64,000 nt of DNA from 39-52-133 sp035531075. Lineage in GTDB: Bacteria; Pseudomonadota; Gammaproteobacteria; Burkholderiales; Gallionellaceae. The number at the start of each line of letters is the position of its first letter. The first letter of the stretch is position 1. The position numbers and the translations under genes were made by a program. Under the pieces are notes generated by a model, which saw only the letters and a list, made by a program, of their open reading frames with translations, was not told the DNA's origin and did not search any database. The DNA is taken from positions 62,001 to 126,000 of the forward strand of contig DATKTO010000031.1 of NCBI GenBank assembly GCA_035531075.1, written 5' to 3'. This document shows, piece after piece, positions 47,306 to 56,760 of this stretch.

Positions 47306-48439
47306 TCAGCCGAGATGCGGCCCAAGGTTGCGGCGCAGAAACTCGTGGAAATGCAGCATGCCGTCCTCGGTGGGTGACTGGTAGGGGCCGCCATCCTCGA
47401 TGCCCTGCTTGTACAGCGCGCGGCGGCCCTCGTGCATCTTGCGGCAGATGATGTCATCCTCGACCGCCGTTTCGTTATAGGCTTTTTTCTCCGCCTCGAC
47501 ATACTCGCGCTCGAACAGCACGATATCTTCGGGGTAGTAAAACTCCACGATGTTGCTGCAGGCGTCGGGCCCGCGCGGCACCACCGTGCTCACCACCAGG
47601 GTGTTGGGATACCACTCCACCATGATGTTGGGGTAATAGGTCAGCCAGATCGCGCCGTACTTGGGCATTTCGCCGCCGGAGTATTTCAATACCTGTTCCT
47701 GCCACGCCTTGTACACATCGCTGCCTGACTTGCGCAGGCTATTGTTGATGCCCACCGTCTGCACGCTGTACCAGTCGCCGAAATCCCATTTCAGGTCGTC
47801 GCAATTTACAAAATTGCTCAGGCCCGGATGGAAAGGCGCCACGTGGTAATCCTCCAGATAAACCTCGATAAAGGTTTTCCAGTTGAAGTCGTATTCTTCT
47901 ACTTCAACTCTATCCAGCATGTAGCCGGAGAAATCCAGGTCCTTCATCACGCTGACATTGGCCAGATCTTTCAGGATGTCGCGGCCGCTGGCGAACAGCA
48001 GGCCGTTCCAGCGCTGCAGCGGCGCCTTGTGCAGATGCAGACAGGGGTTCTGCGGAAAGTGCGGCGCACCCAGCAGCTTGCCGTCCAGCTCGTAGGTCCA
48101 GCGGTGCAGCGGGCACACGATATGCTTCGCAGTACCGCGTCCCTCCAGCATGATGGCCTGGCGATGGCGGCAGATATTGGACAGCAGTTCCACACCCTGC
48201 TCGTTGCGCACCAGCATCTTGGCGTTATCCATCCACTCCAGCACATGGTAGTCGCCCAGATTGGGTGCCATCAGTTCGTGACCGACATAGTTGGGGCCCG
48301 CTTCTAACAGCACGCGTTGCTCGACCTCCAGTACCCTGGGGTCAAAATACCAGCGCAGCGGCGGCTGCGCGGAGACGGGCGAGAATTGTTCGATTTTGGC
48401 TACTTCGGACATGGCTGGGGTGGGGGAGAACACGATCAA
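47306..48439 (-). CDS. Rieske non-haem iron oxygenase, alpha-subunit type
   Basis: The 377-residue protein has the Rieske cluster motif C90-R-H92 ... C109-P-L-H112 and a mononuclear iron motif D197-Y-H199-x4-H204 (EDYHVAPFH), as in ring-hydroxylating oxygenases. No ferredoxin or reductase gene adjoins. Its substrate is unknown; homologues in betaproteobacteria without aromatic pathways are annotated simply as (2Fe-2S) proteins. Met at 48412 (MSEVAKIEQF) is a plausible alternative start; neither start has a good ribosome site. Confidence 0.88.
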   Translation of the reverse strand: MIVFSPTPAMSEVAKIEQFSPVSAQPPLRWYFDPRVLEVEQRVLLEAGPNYVGHELMAPNLGDYHVLEWMDNAKMLVRNEQGVELLSNICRHRQAIMLEGRGTAKHIVCPLHRWTYELDGKLLGAPHFPQNPCLHLHKAPLQRWNGLLFASGRDILKDLANVSVMKDLDFSGYMLDRVEVEEYDFNWKTFIEVYLEDYHVAPFHPGLSNFVNCDDLKWDFGDWYSVQTVGINNSLRKSGSDVYKAWQEQVLKYSGGEMPKYGAIWLTYYPNIMVEWYPNTLVVSTVVPRGPDACSNIVEFYYPEDIVLFEREYVEAEKKAYNETAVEDDIICRKMHEGRRALYKQGIEDGGPYQSPTEDGMLHFHEFLRRNLGPHLG

Positions 48440-48495
48440 TAATTTTAGGGAAGAGGCGAATTGTCCCTGAAATGTATGACTAAAGGCAACAAAAA

Positions 48496-48525
48496 TTGTC
48501 CCAACGTGACGCTTTTAGTTAAAAT
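48496..48525 (+). promoter_or_regulatory. Promoter for the xseB-ispA-dxs unit
   Basis: TTGTCC (48496-48501) and TAAAAT (48520-48525) are separated by 18 bases, and the xseB ATG follows 26 bases later. Confidence 0.5.
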
Positions 48526-48551
48526 GCCTGTTTTCGCAAATGGAGTTACAC

Positions 48552-48788
48552 ATGGCGGGAAAATCCCAAAAAGCGCCGACCTTTGAGGCAGCGCTGGCCG
48601 AACTGGAACAAGTAGTGGCGGATATGGAATCGGGCAAGCTGCCACTGGAAGAATCCCTCGCTGCGTATCAGCGTGGTGCAGAGCTGTTGCGGCAATGCCG
48701 CAGTCGTCTGGACGAGGCACAGCAGCAGGTGCGCATCCTCGAAGACGGCAGCTTAAAAGCCTTTGCCAGCAACGGTGACAACGCGTAG
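48552..48788 (+). CDS. xseB: Exodeoxyribonuclease VII small subunit
   Basis: XseB wraps along the XseA catalytic subunit to form the single-strand nuclease. The start at 48552 has GGAG six bases upstream; the 78-residue product has FEAALAELEQVVADMESGKLPLEESLAAY, the family hallmark (given as two motifs). The stop codon TAG belongs to the GTAG foot of a REPIN. The xseB-ispA-dxs order is classical. Confidence 0.95.
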   Translation: MAGKSQKAPTFEAALAELEQVVADMESGKLPLEESLAAYQRGAELLRQCRSRLDEAQQQVRILEDGSLKAFASNGDNA

Positions 48789-48836
48789 GTCGGGTTTTAA
48801 CCCGACTTTCCCTGTCGGGCTAAAACCCGACCTACG
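48784..48836. repeat. REPIN between xseB and ispA
   Basis: CGTAGGTCGGGTTTTA (48784-48799) is perfectly repeated in inverted form at 48821-48836, with inner arms ACCCGAC and GTCGGGC. It provides the xseB stop and is of the same family as the lipB element. Confidence 0.85.
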
Positions 48837-48851
48837 AATTAATTTATAGAC

Positions 48852-49742
48852 ATGCCAGATTTTCAAGCCTGGGCGAGTGCCCACCAGCACCGTTTTGAAG
48901 ACGTGTTGAAGAATTTGCTGCCGCAAGCCAGTCTTGCGCCGCAGCGTTTGCACGCGGCGATGCGCTACAGCGTGCTGGATGGCGGCAAGCGCGTGCGCCC
49001 GCTGCTGGCCTTTGCGGCAGGCGAGCTGGCAGGTGCCGATTTTAGGCGGGTCGATATTGCCGCTGCTGCGGTTGAGCTGATCCACGCCTATTCGCTGGTG
49101 CATGACGACATGCCGTGCATGGACGACGATGTGCTGCGTCGCGGCAAGCCGACTTGCCATGTCGAATACGACGAGGCCACCGCCTTGCTGGTGGGCGACA
49201 GCCTGCAGAGCATGGCGTTCCAGTTGCTGTCCGAGCACACGCTGAGCGACAATCCTGCGAGCCAACTGCAGATGGTCAAGCTGCTGGCGGTGGCCTCCGG
49301 CTCGCGCGGCATGGCGGGCGGACAGGCGTTCGATCTGGCCAGTGTGGGCAAGCAGCTGACGCTGCCCGAGCTGGAATTCATGCATATCCACAAAACCGGC
49401 GCGCTGATCCGCGCCGCCATCCTGCTCGGCGCGCACTGCGGCAATGCGCTGGATGCGGCACAGCTTGCCAGGCTGGATCATTTCGGCAAATGCGTGGGGC
49501 TGGCGTTCCAGGTGGTGGATGATGTGCTCGACGCCGAAGCCGATACCGCCACGCTGGGCAAGACCGCAGGCAAGGATGCGGACAATGACAAGCCCACCTA
49601 TGTCACGCTGCTGGGTGCGGCGCAGGCCAAAAAAATGGCATCAGAGCTGCACGCCGAAGCAATGGAATCCCTGTCGGAGTTCGCTGCAAAAGCGCAGCGT
49701 CTGCGTGAACTGGCCGACTTTATCGTAATCAGAAAGTATTGA
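48852..49742 (+). CDS. ispA: Farnesyl diphosphate synthase (short-chain polyprenyl synthase)
   Basis: IspA condenses IPP with DMAPP and GPP to give FPP. The 296-residue protein has YSVLDGGKRVRPLL, the first aspartate-rich motif DDMPCMDDD, GQAFDL, HKTGALI and the second aspartate-rich motif DDVLDAEAD. It ends within the dxs start (TGATG overlap). Usual length and context support the call. Confidence 0.96.
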   Translation: MPDFQAWASAHQHRFEDVLKNLLPQASLAPQRLHAAMRYSVLDGGKRVRPLLAFAAGELAGADFRRVDIAAAAVELIHAYSLVHDDMPCMDDDVLRRGKPTCHVEYDEATALLVGDSLQSMAFQLLSEHTLSDNPASQLQMVKLLAVASGSRGMAGGQAFDLASVGKQLTLPELEFMHIHKTGALIRAAILLGAHCGNALDAAQLARLDHFGKCVGLAFQVVDDVLDAEADTATLGKTAGKDADNDKPTYVTLLGAAQAKKMASELHAEAMESLSEFAAKAQRLRELADFIVIRKY

Positions 49743-51586
49743 TGTATTCGTTACTTAACACCATTAATTCCCCGGATGAACTGCGCAAGCTGGAGCGCAA
49801 GCAGTTGCCGCAGCTGGCCGACGAACTGCGCGCCTTTTTGATTGAATCGGTGAGCAGGACCGGCGGCCACCTTTCCTCCAATCTGGGCACGGTGGAACTG
49901 ACGATCGCGCTGCACTATGTGTACAACACGCCGGACGACAAGCTGGTGTGGGACGTGGGCCACCAGACCTATGCGCACAAGATTCTGACCGGACGCCGCG
50001 AACGCATGAATACCCTGCGCATGGCGGGCGGCCTGTCCGGCTTCCCCAAGCGCAGCGAAAGCAAATACGATGCATTCGCCACCGGCCATTCCAGCACCTC
50101 GATCTCGGCCGCGCTGGGCATGGCGGTGGCGGCGCGCATGGCGGGCAATGAGCAGCGCGCGGTGGCGATTATCGGCGACGGCGCAATGACTGGCGGCATG
50201 GCGTTTGAGGCGCTCAACAATGCGGGTGCGCTGGATGCCAATCTGCTGGTGGTGCTGAACGACAACGACATGTCGATTTCATCGCCGGTCGGTGCGCTGA
50301 ACAATTATCTGGCCAAGCTGCTGTCAGGGCGTTTTTATTCGGCCATGCGCAAGGGTAGCGAAAAGGTGCTGAAGGGCATGCCGCCGGTGCTGGAATTTAC
50401 CCGGCGCGCCGAGGAGCACGTCAAGGGCATGGTCACCCCGGGCACCATGTTCGAGGAATTCGGCTTCAACTACATTGGCCCCATCGACGGCCATGATCTG
50501 GATGTGCTGGTGACCACGCTCAACAACATCCGCCAGCTGGAAGGGCCGCAGTTCCTGCACGTGGTGACGCGCAAGGGCAAGGGCTATAGCCATGCGGAAG
50601 ACGACTGCATCCTGTATCACGGCGTGGGCAAATTTGATCCGGTGTACGGCATCGTCGCCAAGCCTGCCAGCAAACCGAGCTACACGCAGATCTTCGGCGA
50701 CTGGCTGTGCGACATGGCAGCAGAGGATGACAAGCTGGTCGGCATTACACCGGCCATGTGCGAAGGCTCGGGCATGGTGGAGTTTGCCGAGAAATTTCCC
50801 AAGCGCTATTACGATGTCGGCATCGCCGAGCAGCACGCGCTGACCTTTGCCGCAGGCCTCGCCTGCGAGGGCTACAAGCCGGTGGTGGCGATCTACTCCA
50901 CCTTTTTGCAGCGCGCCTACGACCAGCTGATCCACGATATCGCGATCCAGAACCTGCCGGTGCTGCTGGCGATCGACCGCGGCGGGCTGGTGGGCGCGGA
51001 TGGCGCCAGCCACGCCGGCAGCTTCGATCTCAGCTTCCTGCGCTGCATCCCCAACATGACGGTGATGGCGCCGAGCGACGAGAACGAATGCCGGCAGATG
51101 TTGTACACCGCATACCAGATGAACACGCCCACCGCGGTGCGCTATCCGCGCGGCTGCGGCCCCGGCATCAAAGCGGTGGCGCAGATGCAGGCACTGCCGG
51201 TGGGCCGTGGCGAGGTGCGCCGCAGCGGCAACAAGGTCGCCATCCTCGCCTTCGGCTCCATGCTCGCGCCGGCGCTGGCCGCAGCCGAGCAGCTGGACGC
51301 GACCGTGGTCAACATGCGCTTCGTCAAACCGCTGGACAGCGAGCTGGTGCTGCGCATGGCGCGCGAGCACGGTCTGCTGGTGACGGTGGAAGAAAACACC
51401 GTGCAGGGCGGCGCGGGCAGCGCGGTGGCGGAATGCCTGGCGCAACACGGCGTGGCCGTAGCGCTGCTGCAACTGGGCCTGCCCGACCGCTTTATCGAGC
51501 AGGGCGAACCGGCCAAATTGCTGGCTGATTGCGGCCTGGATGCTGCAGGCATTGCGGCCTCAATACGCCGCAAGTTACCCGAGTAA
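49742..51586 (+). CDS. dxs: 1-deoxy-D-xylulose-5-phosphate synthase
   Basis: Dxs joins pyruvate and glyceraldehyde-3-phosphate, the first step of the MEP isoprenoid pathway. The 614-residue protein starts MYSLLNTINSPDELRKL and has the TPP motif GDGAMTGGMAFEALNNAG, DNDMSIS, and the transketolase-like DVGIAEQHALTFAAG with the catalytic Glu. It overlaps ispA by one base. Confidence 0.97.
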   Translation: MYSLLNTINSPDELRKLERKQLPQLADELRAFLIESVSRTGGHLSSNLGTVELTIALHYVYNTPDDKLVWDVGHQTYAHKILTGRRERMNTLRMAGGLSGFPKRSESKYDAFATGHSSTSISAALGMAVAARMAGNEQRAVAIIGDGAMTGGMAFEALNNAGALDANLLVVLNDNDMSISSPVGALNNYLAKLLSGRFYSAMRKGSEKVLKGMPPVLEFTRRAEEHVKGMVTPGTMFEEFGFNYIGPIDGHDLDVLVTTLNNIRQLEGPQFLHVVTRKGKGYSHAEDDCILYHGVGKFDPVYGIVAKPASKPSYTQIFGDWLCDMAAEDDKLVGITPAMCEGSGMVEFAEKFPKRYYDVGIAEQHALTFAAGLACEGYKPVVAIYSTFLQRAYDQLIHDIAIQNLPVLLAIDRGGLVGADGASHAGSFDLSFLRCIPNMTVMAPSDENECRQMLYTAYQMNTPTAVRYPRGCGPGIKAVAQMQALPVGRGEVRRSGNKVAILAFGSMLAPALAAAEQLDATVVNMRFVKPLDSELVLRMAREHGLLVTVEENTVQGGAGSAVAECLAQHGVAVALLQLGLPDRFIEQGEPAKLLADCGLDAAGIAASIRRKLPE

Positions 51587-51636
51587 CGATCTCGGATAAT
51601 GCTTATAATCAGTTAAATTAAACACGAGAACCCATC

Positions 51637-52437
51637 ATGAAGTCATCTGTTGCCCCCATTCCTGACGTACAAGGTTCTGCCGACACCCGCCAGCTGGCGA
51701 TCAACAAGGTCGGCATCAAGAGCATCCGTCACCCGGTCGTCGTCAGGGACAAGAGCGAAGGCGTGCAGCACACCATCGCCAACTTCAACATGTACGTGCA
51801 TCTGCCGCACAACTTCAAAGGCACGCACATGTCGCGCTTTGTGGAAATTCTCAACACCCACGGCCGCGAAATTTCGGTGGAGTCGTTCGAGAGCATCCTG
51901 CGCGAGATGGTCACCAAGCTGGAAGCAGAATCCGGCTATATCGAAATGTCATTCCCCTATTTCGTCAATAAAACCGCACCGGTGTCCGGCGTGCAGAGCC
52001 TGCTCGATTACGACGTGACCTTCATTGGTGAAATTGTCGACGGCGTCTACCGCTTCAACATGAAGGTGCTGATCCCGGTCACCAGCCTGTGCCCCTGTTC
52101 CAAGAAAATCTCCGACCGCGGCGCGCACAACCAGCGCTCGCATGTCACCCTGACCGTACGCACCAGCAGCTCGGTGTGGATCGAAGAAATTATTCGCGTC
52201 GCCGAAGAGCAGGCCTCCAGCGAACTGTACGGCCTGCTCAAGCGCCCGGACGAAAAATTCATCACCGAGCGCGCCTACGACAACCCCAAGTTTGTGGAAG
52301 ACATGGTGCGCGACGTGGCGGCCGTGCTGAATGCCGACAAGCGCATCGAAGCCTACGTGGTTGAGTCGGAAAACTTCGAATCGATCCACAACCATTCTGC
52401 CTATGCGCTGATCGAACGGGACAAGAGCAAGCAGTAA
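51637..52437 (+). CDS. folE2: GTP cyclohydrolase FolE2
   Basis: FolE2 makes dihydroneopterin triphosphate for folate and queuosine synthesis using a metal other than the zinc of FolE. The 266-residue protein has the conserved CPCSKKISDRGAHNQRS segment with the metal-binding Cys, and FESIHNHSAYA near the C-terminus. The start has ACGAGAACCC upstream, a weak ribosome site. It is probably the end of the dxs unit; FolE2 genes are often zinc-repressed, but no Zur box was found here. Confidence 0.93.
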   Translation: MKSSVAPIPDVQGSADTRQLAINKVGIKSIRHPVVVRDKSEGVQHTIANFNMYVHLPHNFKGTHMSRFVEILNTHGREISVESFESILREMVTKLEAESGYIEMSFPYFVNKTAPVSGVQSLLDYDVTFIGEIVDGVYRFNMKVLIPVTSLCPCSKKISDRGAHNQRSHVTLTVRTSSSVWIEEIIRVAEEQASSELYGLLKRPDEKFITERAYDNPKFVEDMVRDVAAVLNADKRIEAYVVESENFESIHNHSAYALIERDKSKQ

Positions 52438-52441
52438 GAAT

Positions 52442-52487
52442 TGTAGGGTGCGTCATACGCACCATGGTGCGCACGGCGCACCCTACA
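52442..52487. repeat. REPIN after folE2
   Basis: TGTAGGGTGCG (52442-52452) pairs with CGCACCCTACA (52477-52487); inside are GTGCGT-CAT-ACGCAC and GGTGCGC-AC-GGCGCACC hairpins. Same family as the palindrome at 28712. Confidence 0.82.
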
Positions 52488-52512
52488 CAAACCACTTTAT
52501 TTGTTTGCAAGT

Positions 52513-53220
52513 ATGAAACCCATCGCCATCTTCCGCCACGCCCCCGCCGAAGGTCCCGGCTACCTCGCCGAATTTCTTGATGCACGCAAGCTGCCGTGGC
52601 AGCTCATCCGCATCGATGGCGGTGAGCCTGTGCCCGCGGACGCCAGCCGGTTTGCCGGCCTGGTGCTGATGGGCGGGCCGATGAGCGTGAATGACGAGTT
52701 GCCGTGGATAGGGCCGGTTCTTGCATTGATTCGCGATGCGGTTGCGCGCGATATTCCGCTGCTGGGACACTGCCTGGGCGGGCAATTGATGACGCGTGCC
52801 CTCGGTGGTGTCGTCACAAAAAATGCGGTGAAGGAAATCGGCTGGGGCGAGGTCAGTGCAGACAGCAGCGCCGAGGCACGCGCCTGGTTTGGGGAAATCA
52901 CCAGCGCCACCGCGTTTCACTGGCACGGCGAAACCTTCAGCCTGCCGGCGGGCGCCACCCATCTCCTGTCCAGCAAGCACTGCGCCAATCAGGCCTACGC
53001 GCTGGGCAAACACCTGGCCCTGCAATGCCATGTTGAGATGACCGCGGCGATGATACGTGAATGGTGCGAGATCGGCGCGGCTGAAATTTCAGACGCTGCC
53101 CGCAGCGCCGGTGTGCAGCCGGCAACGCTGATACAGAGCCTGATACCGCAGCACCTGCCGCAACTGCAGCGACTGGCAGAACGCGTGTATACGCGCTGGG
53201 TGCAGGGGCTGGTGCACTAG
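52513..53220 (+). CDS. Class I glutamine amidotransferase (GMP synthase-like)
   Basis: The 235-residue protein (start 52513, KPIAIFRHAPAEGPG) has the nucleophile elbow LGHCLGGQLM, and FHWHGETFSLP with the catalytic His. It lacks a synthetase domain, so it is of the stand-alone type sometimes annotated as GMP synthase-like or gamma-glutamyl hydrolase. The substrate is not known. It is convergent with the hybrid kinase gene, 52 bases apart. Confidence 0.88.
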   Translation: MKPIAIFRHAPAEGPGYLAEFLDARKLPWQLIRIDGGEPVPADASRFAGLVLMGGPMSVNDELPWIGPVLALIRDAVARDIPLLGHCLGGQLMTRALGGVVTKNAVKEIGWGEVSADSSAEARAWFGEITSATAFHWHGETFSLPAGATHLLSSKHCANQAYALGKHLALQCHVEMTAAMIREWCEIGAAEISDAARSAGVQPATLIQSLIPQHLPQLQRLAERVYTRWVQGLVH

Positions 53221-53272
53221 AAACAGCTCTGCGTGATACGTTGCAACGTATTGATTATATTTAATATATTTA

Positions 53273-55735
53273 TCATGACGGCCGGCGATCCAGCCAGCGC
53301 AGCAAGGTTGTAAACAGCACATCCGGATAACAGGGCTTGGTCAGGAAATCATTCATCCCCGCCTGGAGGCAGCGGGCCTTGTCAGCGACAAAGGCATTGG
53401 CGGTGATGGCAATGATCGGTGTCTGGCGGTATCCGTCAAGCGCGCGGATCTGCCGTGTCGCATCCAGCCCGTCCATAGTCGGCATCTGCATATCCATCAA
53501 AATAGCCGCATAGTTTTTCTGCTGCGCCAGCGCGGTTGCCACCGCGCCATCCTCCGCCGTGTCCACCAGCAGTCCGGCCATTTCCAGCTGAAGCTTCGCC
53601 ACTTCGCGGTTTAGCGGCTCGTCGTCGACGACCAGAATATGGTTGCCCTGGTAACGCTGGCGGATAATGCTTTCGGCTCCGGCATTTGCTGCGTCTGGCG
53701 CAAGCATATCTTCCCCGTTCTTCTTCGCCAGCCTTGCGGTAAACCAGAAGGTGCTGCCAACGCCCGGCGTGCTCACAACGCCGGCTTCGCCACCCATCAG
53801 CATTGCCAGGCGCCGGGTAATGGCCAGCCCCAGTCCGGTACCGCCATATTTGCGCGTGGTGGAATTGTCGGCCTGTTCAAAGGCATTGAACAGCAGCGGC
53901 ATCTTCTCGGGCGGAATGCCGATGCCGGTATCCTGTACCTCGAAGCGCACCAGCAGCGCATCGTCGGATTCCTCCTGCGTAATGATGCGCAGCGTCACCG
54001 CGCCCTTTTCGGTGAACTTGATCGCATTGGTGGCATAGTTGAGCATGGCCTGTTGCAAGCGCATCGCGTCGCCATACAGATTGGGCGGCAGAAATGCGGT
54101 CTGCACCAGCAATGCAATGCCCTTGCTTTTGGCGCGCTCAGACAGGATGGCGGAAACATTGCTCATCAGGCTGTTGAGGGAGACGGGCGCCTCTTCGAAT
54201 ACCAGCTTGCCCGCTTCGATCTTGGAGATGTCGAGGATGTCGTTGATGATGTTCAGCAGGTGCTCGGCGGCGGTATCGATCTTGCAGAGTTGCTCCCTCT
54301 GCTGCGGGGTCATGTTTCCCCGCCGCATGATGTTTGCCATGCCGATAATGCCGTTCATCGGTGTGCGTATCTCGTGGCTCATGTTGGCGAGGAAGCCGCT
54401 CTTGGCCCTGTTGGCGGCTTCGGCGGCATCCCTGCTTTGTGCCAGCGCCTGTTCCGAGGATTGCAGCTCTTCAACCAGCAGCTTCTGCACCTGCAGCGCC
54501 TCCTCCTGCGCCGCCTCCTTTTCCTTGCGCAGCGTGTTGAAGCGGTCGGCCAGCGCAAATGCCAGCAGCAGCATTTCCACGGCAGAGCCCACCTGCAGGC
54601 CGTTCATCGTCAGCACATTGGTGGGCAGCAGCCCCATGCCGCGCAGGGTGATCGCGATACCGCCAAAACACAGCATCGCAAAGGCAGCGGTAAAGTAAAC
54701 CGCGCTGCGCTGGCGCTTGATAAACGCACAATACAGACCGACACCAAAAATCAGCGTCAGCGTGGCAATGTAAAACAGCGCTGCAGGCTTGGAGAAAGCT
54801 GGCAGCGAAACGGCGAAACCGAGCGGTGACAGCAGGTGGGCGATGATGACTATCTTTATCAGGCGGTCAGCAGTGGGAATGACCTCCCAGGTAAGCAGCA
54901 TATGGCGCATGAACTGCAGCAGGGTCGCGAGCGATAAGGAATAGCCGACAAAGCGGGAGATGTTCGACCACAGCGTGGCATTGGGCCACAGGAACTCATG
55001 GCTCAGGCCGTTTTGCGCGGCAATGGCGAGCGCCATGCAGGTGACAAAACTGACATACAGCAGATAGTTAACATTGCGCAGGGCAATAAACAGCAGCAGG
55101 TTGAACGCAATCATCGCCGCCGCCATGCCGAAATACCAGGCCTGGCTCAGATAGTCATTGCGCTCGTACGCATGAAAAGCCTGCGGCGTCCACAGCTTGC
55201 CCGGCACCAGCATTGCGCCCGCTGCCTGAATCCGCAGGTAATACACCTGCTCGGCGTGCGCTGGCAGCGTGAGGGGAAACACAAAGTGGCGATGTTTGTA
55301 AGCGCGGCTTGAGAAGGGCAGGGCACTGCCGGTAGAGACTAACTGATACGTCCCGCCCGCTGCCGGCTGATAAAACTCAACACTGGAAAGACCGGCATAG
55401 CCCACCTCCAGCATGCGTTCAAGCGGAAGGTTGCCGGTGTTGCGCAGGGCCAGGCGCAGCCAGTAGGCCGAACGCGTGTAGCCAAAGCTGAGCGCATCCC
55501 CGGCGGGCGCATCCATCTTGAAGCGCGCTGCAACATCCGCCTGCTGCACGTCATGCAGGGTCAGGCTCAGGCCGGCGTCTTCAAGCACGGAGAAATAGGG
55601 CGTCAGCGACACCGGCGTTGGCTCAAACTGGGTGGCATCCAGCACCCGGTCTGCTGCAAAGGCAGTGGAAAAAAGCAGGTTCAGGCAGCACAGAGCCAGC
55701 AATATTAGGGGCGGGTATTGTTTATGCTTGTTCAT
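53273..55735 (-). CDS. Hybrid sensor histidine kinase with 7TMR-DISM module
   Basis: The 820-residue protein has a signal peptide (cut after AFA), a periplasmic 7TMR-DISM extracellular domain (about 40-170, FSVLEDAGLSLTLHDVQQ and SAYWLRLALRNTG), seven helices (about 185-395), a coiled coil, HisKA with H in NMSHEIRTPMNGIIG, an HATPase with DTGIGIP and GTGLGLAI, and a C-terminal receiver (VVDDEPLNREVA, phosphoacceptor in LMDMQMP). No separate regulator is nearby. DISM sensors are thought to bind carbohydrates or related ligands. Confidence 0.95.
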   Translation of the reverse strand: MNKHKQYPPLILLALCCLNLLFSTAFAADRVLDATQFEPTPVSLTPYFSVLEDAGLSLTLHDVQQADVAARFKMDAPAGDALSFGYTRSAYWLRLALRNTGNLPLERMLEVGYAGLSSVEFYQPAAGGTYQLVSTGSALPFSSRAYKHRHFVFPLTLPAHAEQVYYLRIQAAGAMLVPGKLWTPQAFHAYERNDYLSQAWYFGMAAAMIAFNLLLFIALRNVNYLLYVSFVTCMALAIAAQNGLSHEFLWPNATLWSNISRFVGYSLSLATLLQFMRHMLLTWEVIPTADRLIKIVIIAHLLSPLGFAVSLPAFSKPAALFYIATLTLIFGVGLYCAFIKRQRSAVYFTAAFAMLCFGGIAITLRGMGLLPTNVLTMNGLQVGSAVEMLLLAFALADRFNTLRKEKEAAQEEALQVQKLLVEELQSSEQALAQSRDAAEAANRAKSGFLANMSHEIRTPMNGIIGMANIMRRGNMTPQQREQLCKIDTAAEHLLNIINDILDISKIEAGKLVFEEAPVSLNSLMSNVSAILSERAKSKGIALLVQTAFLPPNLYGDAMRLQQAMLNYATNAIKFTEKGAVTLRIITQEESDDALLVRFEVQDTGIGIPPEKMPLLFNAFEQADNSTTRKYGGTGLGLAITRRLAMLMGGEAGVVSTPGVGSTFWFTARLAKKNGEDMLAPDAANAGAESIIRQRYQGNHILVVDDEPLNREVAKLQLEMAGLLVDTAEDGAVATALAQQKNYAAILMDMQMPTMDGLDATRQIRALDGYRQTPIIAITANAFVADKARCLQAGMNDFLTKPCYPDVLFTTLLRWLDRRPS

Positions 55736-56089
55736 CTCTCATCTCGTCTGGAAAGTCCTGACCCGCCTGGAATCATTCCATATTGCACGCGCCCTGCGGG
55801 CGCTAGAAAAATCTCAGGCGGTAATCTACAGCAAAATTGAACTTCAGCCAGAGCTAATATTATCTAGGCCGAAGATATAACCCTGCGCAGATCGCACGGG
55901 TGTGTGGCAGAGCGAAAGAACACCTGTTTGGAGTAGGGCTTTAAATGCTGCTGATCCCTGCTGAAAGGACATCAGGGGGAATTGCCGGCTTGTGAATAAT
56001 GCGGGGTGATTTGGGTTGAAACGGGGCGAAAATATTCTGCTATTTACTTTGGCGTTTCATGGCTCAAGTTATCGTTGCAAATTACCGAA
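55736..56089. other. Intergenic stretch with no supported gene
   Basis: This stretch holds a low-GC part without a recognisable gene, terminator or repeat. Confidence 0.5.
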
Positions 56090-56320
56090 TTATTCGAAAC
56101 TGATAGGCTCCCAGTACTTGCAGTCAGAGAAGGTCGCATTCTTTTGCATATCCTGCAGATTGTCTTGCTCAAATACAGGGATAGCGGATTTGCAACTGCC
56201 ATTAAAACTTGCCCCAGTGACGGATTGACCATCTTTAGTTACCCTGGCACCTCCCCACTGCATGCATGTGGCGCAAAAAACTGCGGAAAGAGGCGAAGAA
56301 ACAAATTTAATGGAATTCAT
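56090..56320 (-). CDS. Small hypothetical protein, Cys-containing, possibly exported
   Basis: The 76-residue frame has a good Shine-Dalgarno (GGAG, about 8 bases from the ATG). The N-terminus is mildly hydrophobic (SIKFVSSPLSAVFCATC) and could be a poor signal peptide; the rest contains two further Cys residues (NGSCKS, SDCKYW) that could form a disulfide. A plus-strand frame overlaps the same bases but lacks such features. No family was recognised. Confidence 0.4.
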   Translation of the reverse strand: MNSIKFVSSPLSAVFCATCMQWGGARVTKDGQSVTGASFNGSCKSAIPVFEQDNLQDMQKNATFSDCKYWEPISFE

Positions 56321-56760
56321 GACCTACTCCGTGGGAATCAAGTGCAGGAAACAACAGGAAAAAGTTAAGAACATAAACACCTTAACATTCGGATAGCGGG
56401 TTCGCATCCCCTGAACATGGTATAAAAACATAATAAATCAACCCCGCAAGATAAATAGGGCCAGTCTCAAAATATTTTAGATGTGGCCTGACCCTGAAGC
56501 CTGACCCTGGTGGCACTTCTTGATGCAGATTTATCCAGAAGCCGAGTATAGGCGCTAATCCTGAGCCCCTTGCAATTAGTTGCGTGTGTCCCAATATAGA
56601 TGCGAATTTAGTCTGGCAATACGCTTCGGCGAAAAACCAATCTGCGTGTTCGGCAGTTGCCACTGGCATATTTTATTTTCTGCATATTGCCAGCAGGGTG
56701 AGCAACCGCAGGAAACTTTTTTTTCACGATCAAATCACCTTTTTTCAAGAAAGAGCCACC
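56321..56760. other. Intergenic stretch upstream of the old yellow enzyme gene
   Basis: No gene is supported. The oxidoreductase frame is open from 56584 but its upstream codons do not match the family. A short direct repeat (CCTGACCCTG) occurs near 56488-56510. Confidence 0.45.

Noticed and set aside
48753..49481. 242-residue minus-strand frame opposite ispA
   Set aside because: It runs over a REPIN and the antisense of ispA; ispA motifs are clear on the plus strand.
56006..56368. 120-residue plus-strand frame
   Set aside because: Less convincing than the 76-residue minus-strand frame with a good ribosome site; no domain, basic low-complexity end.
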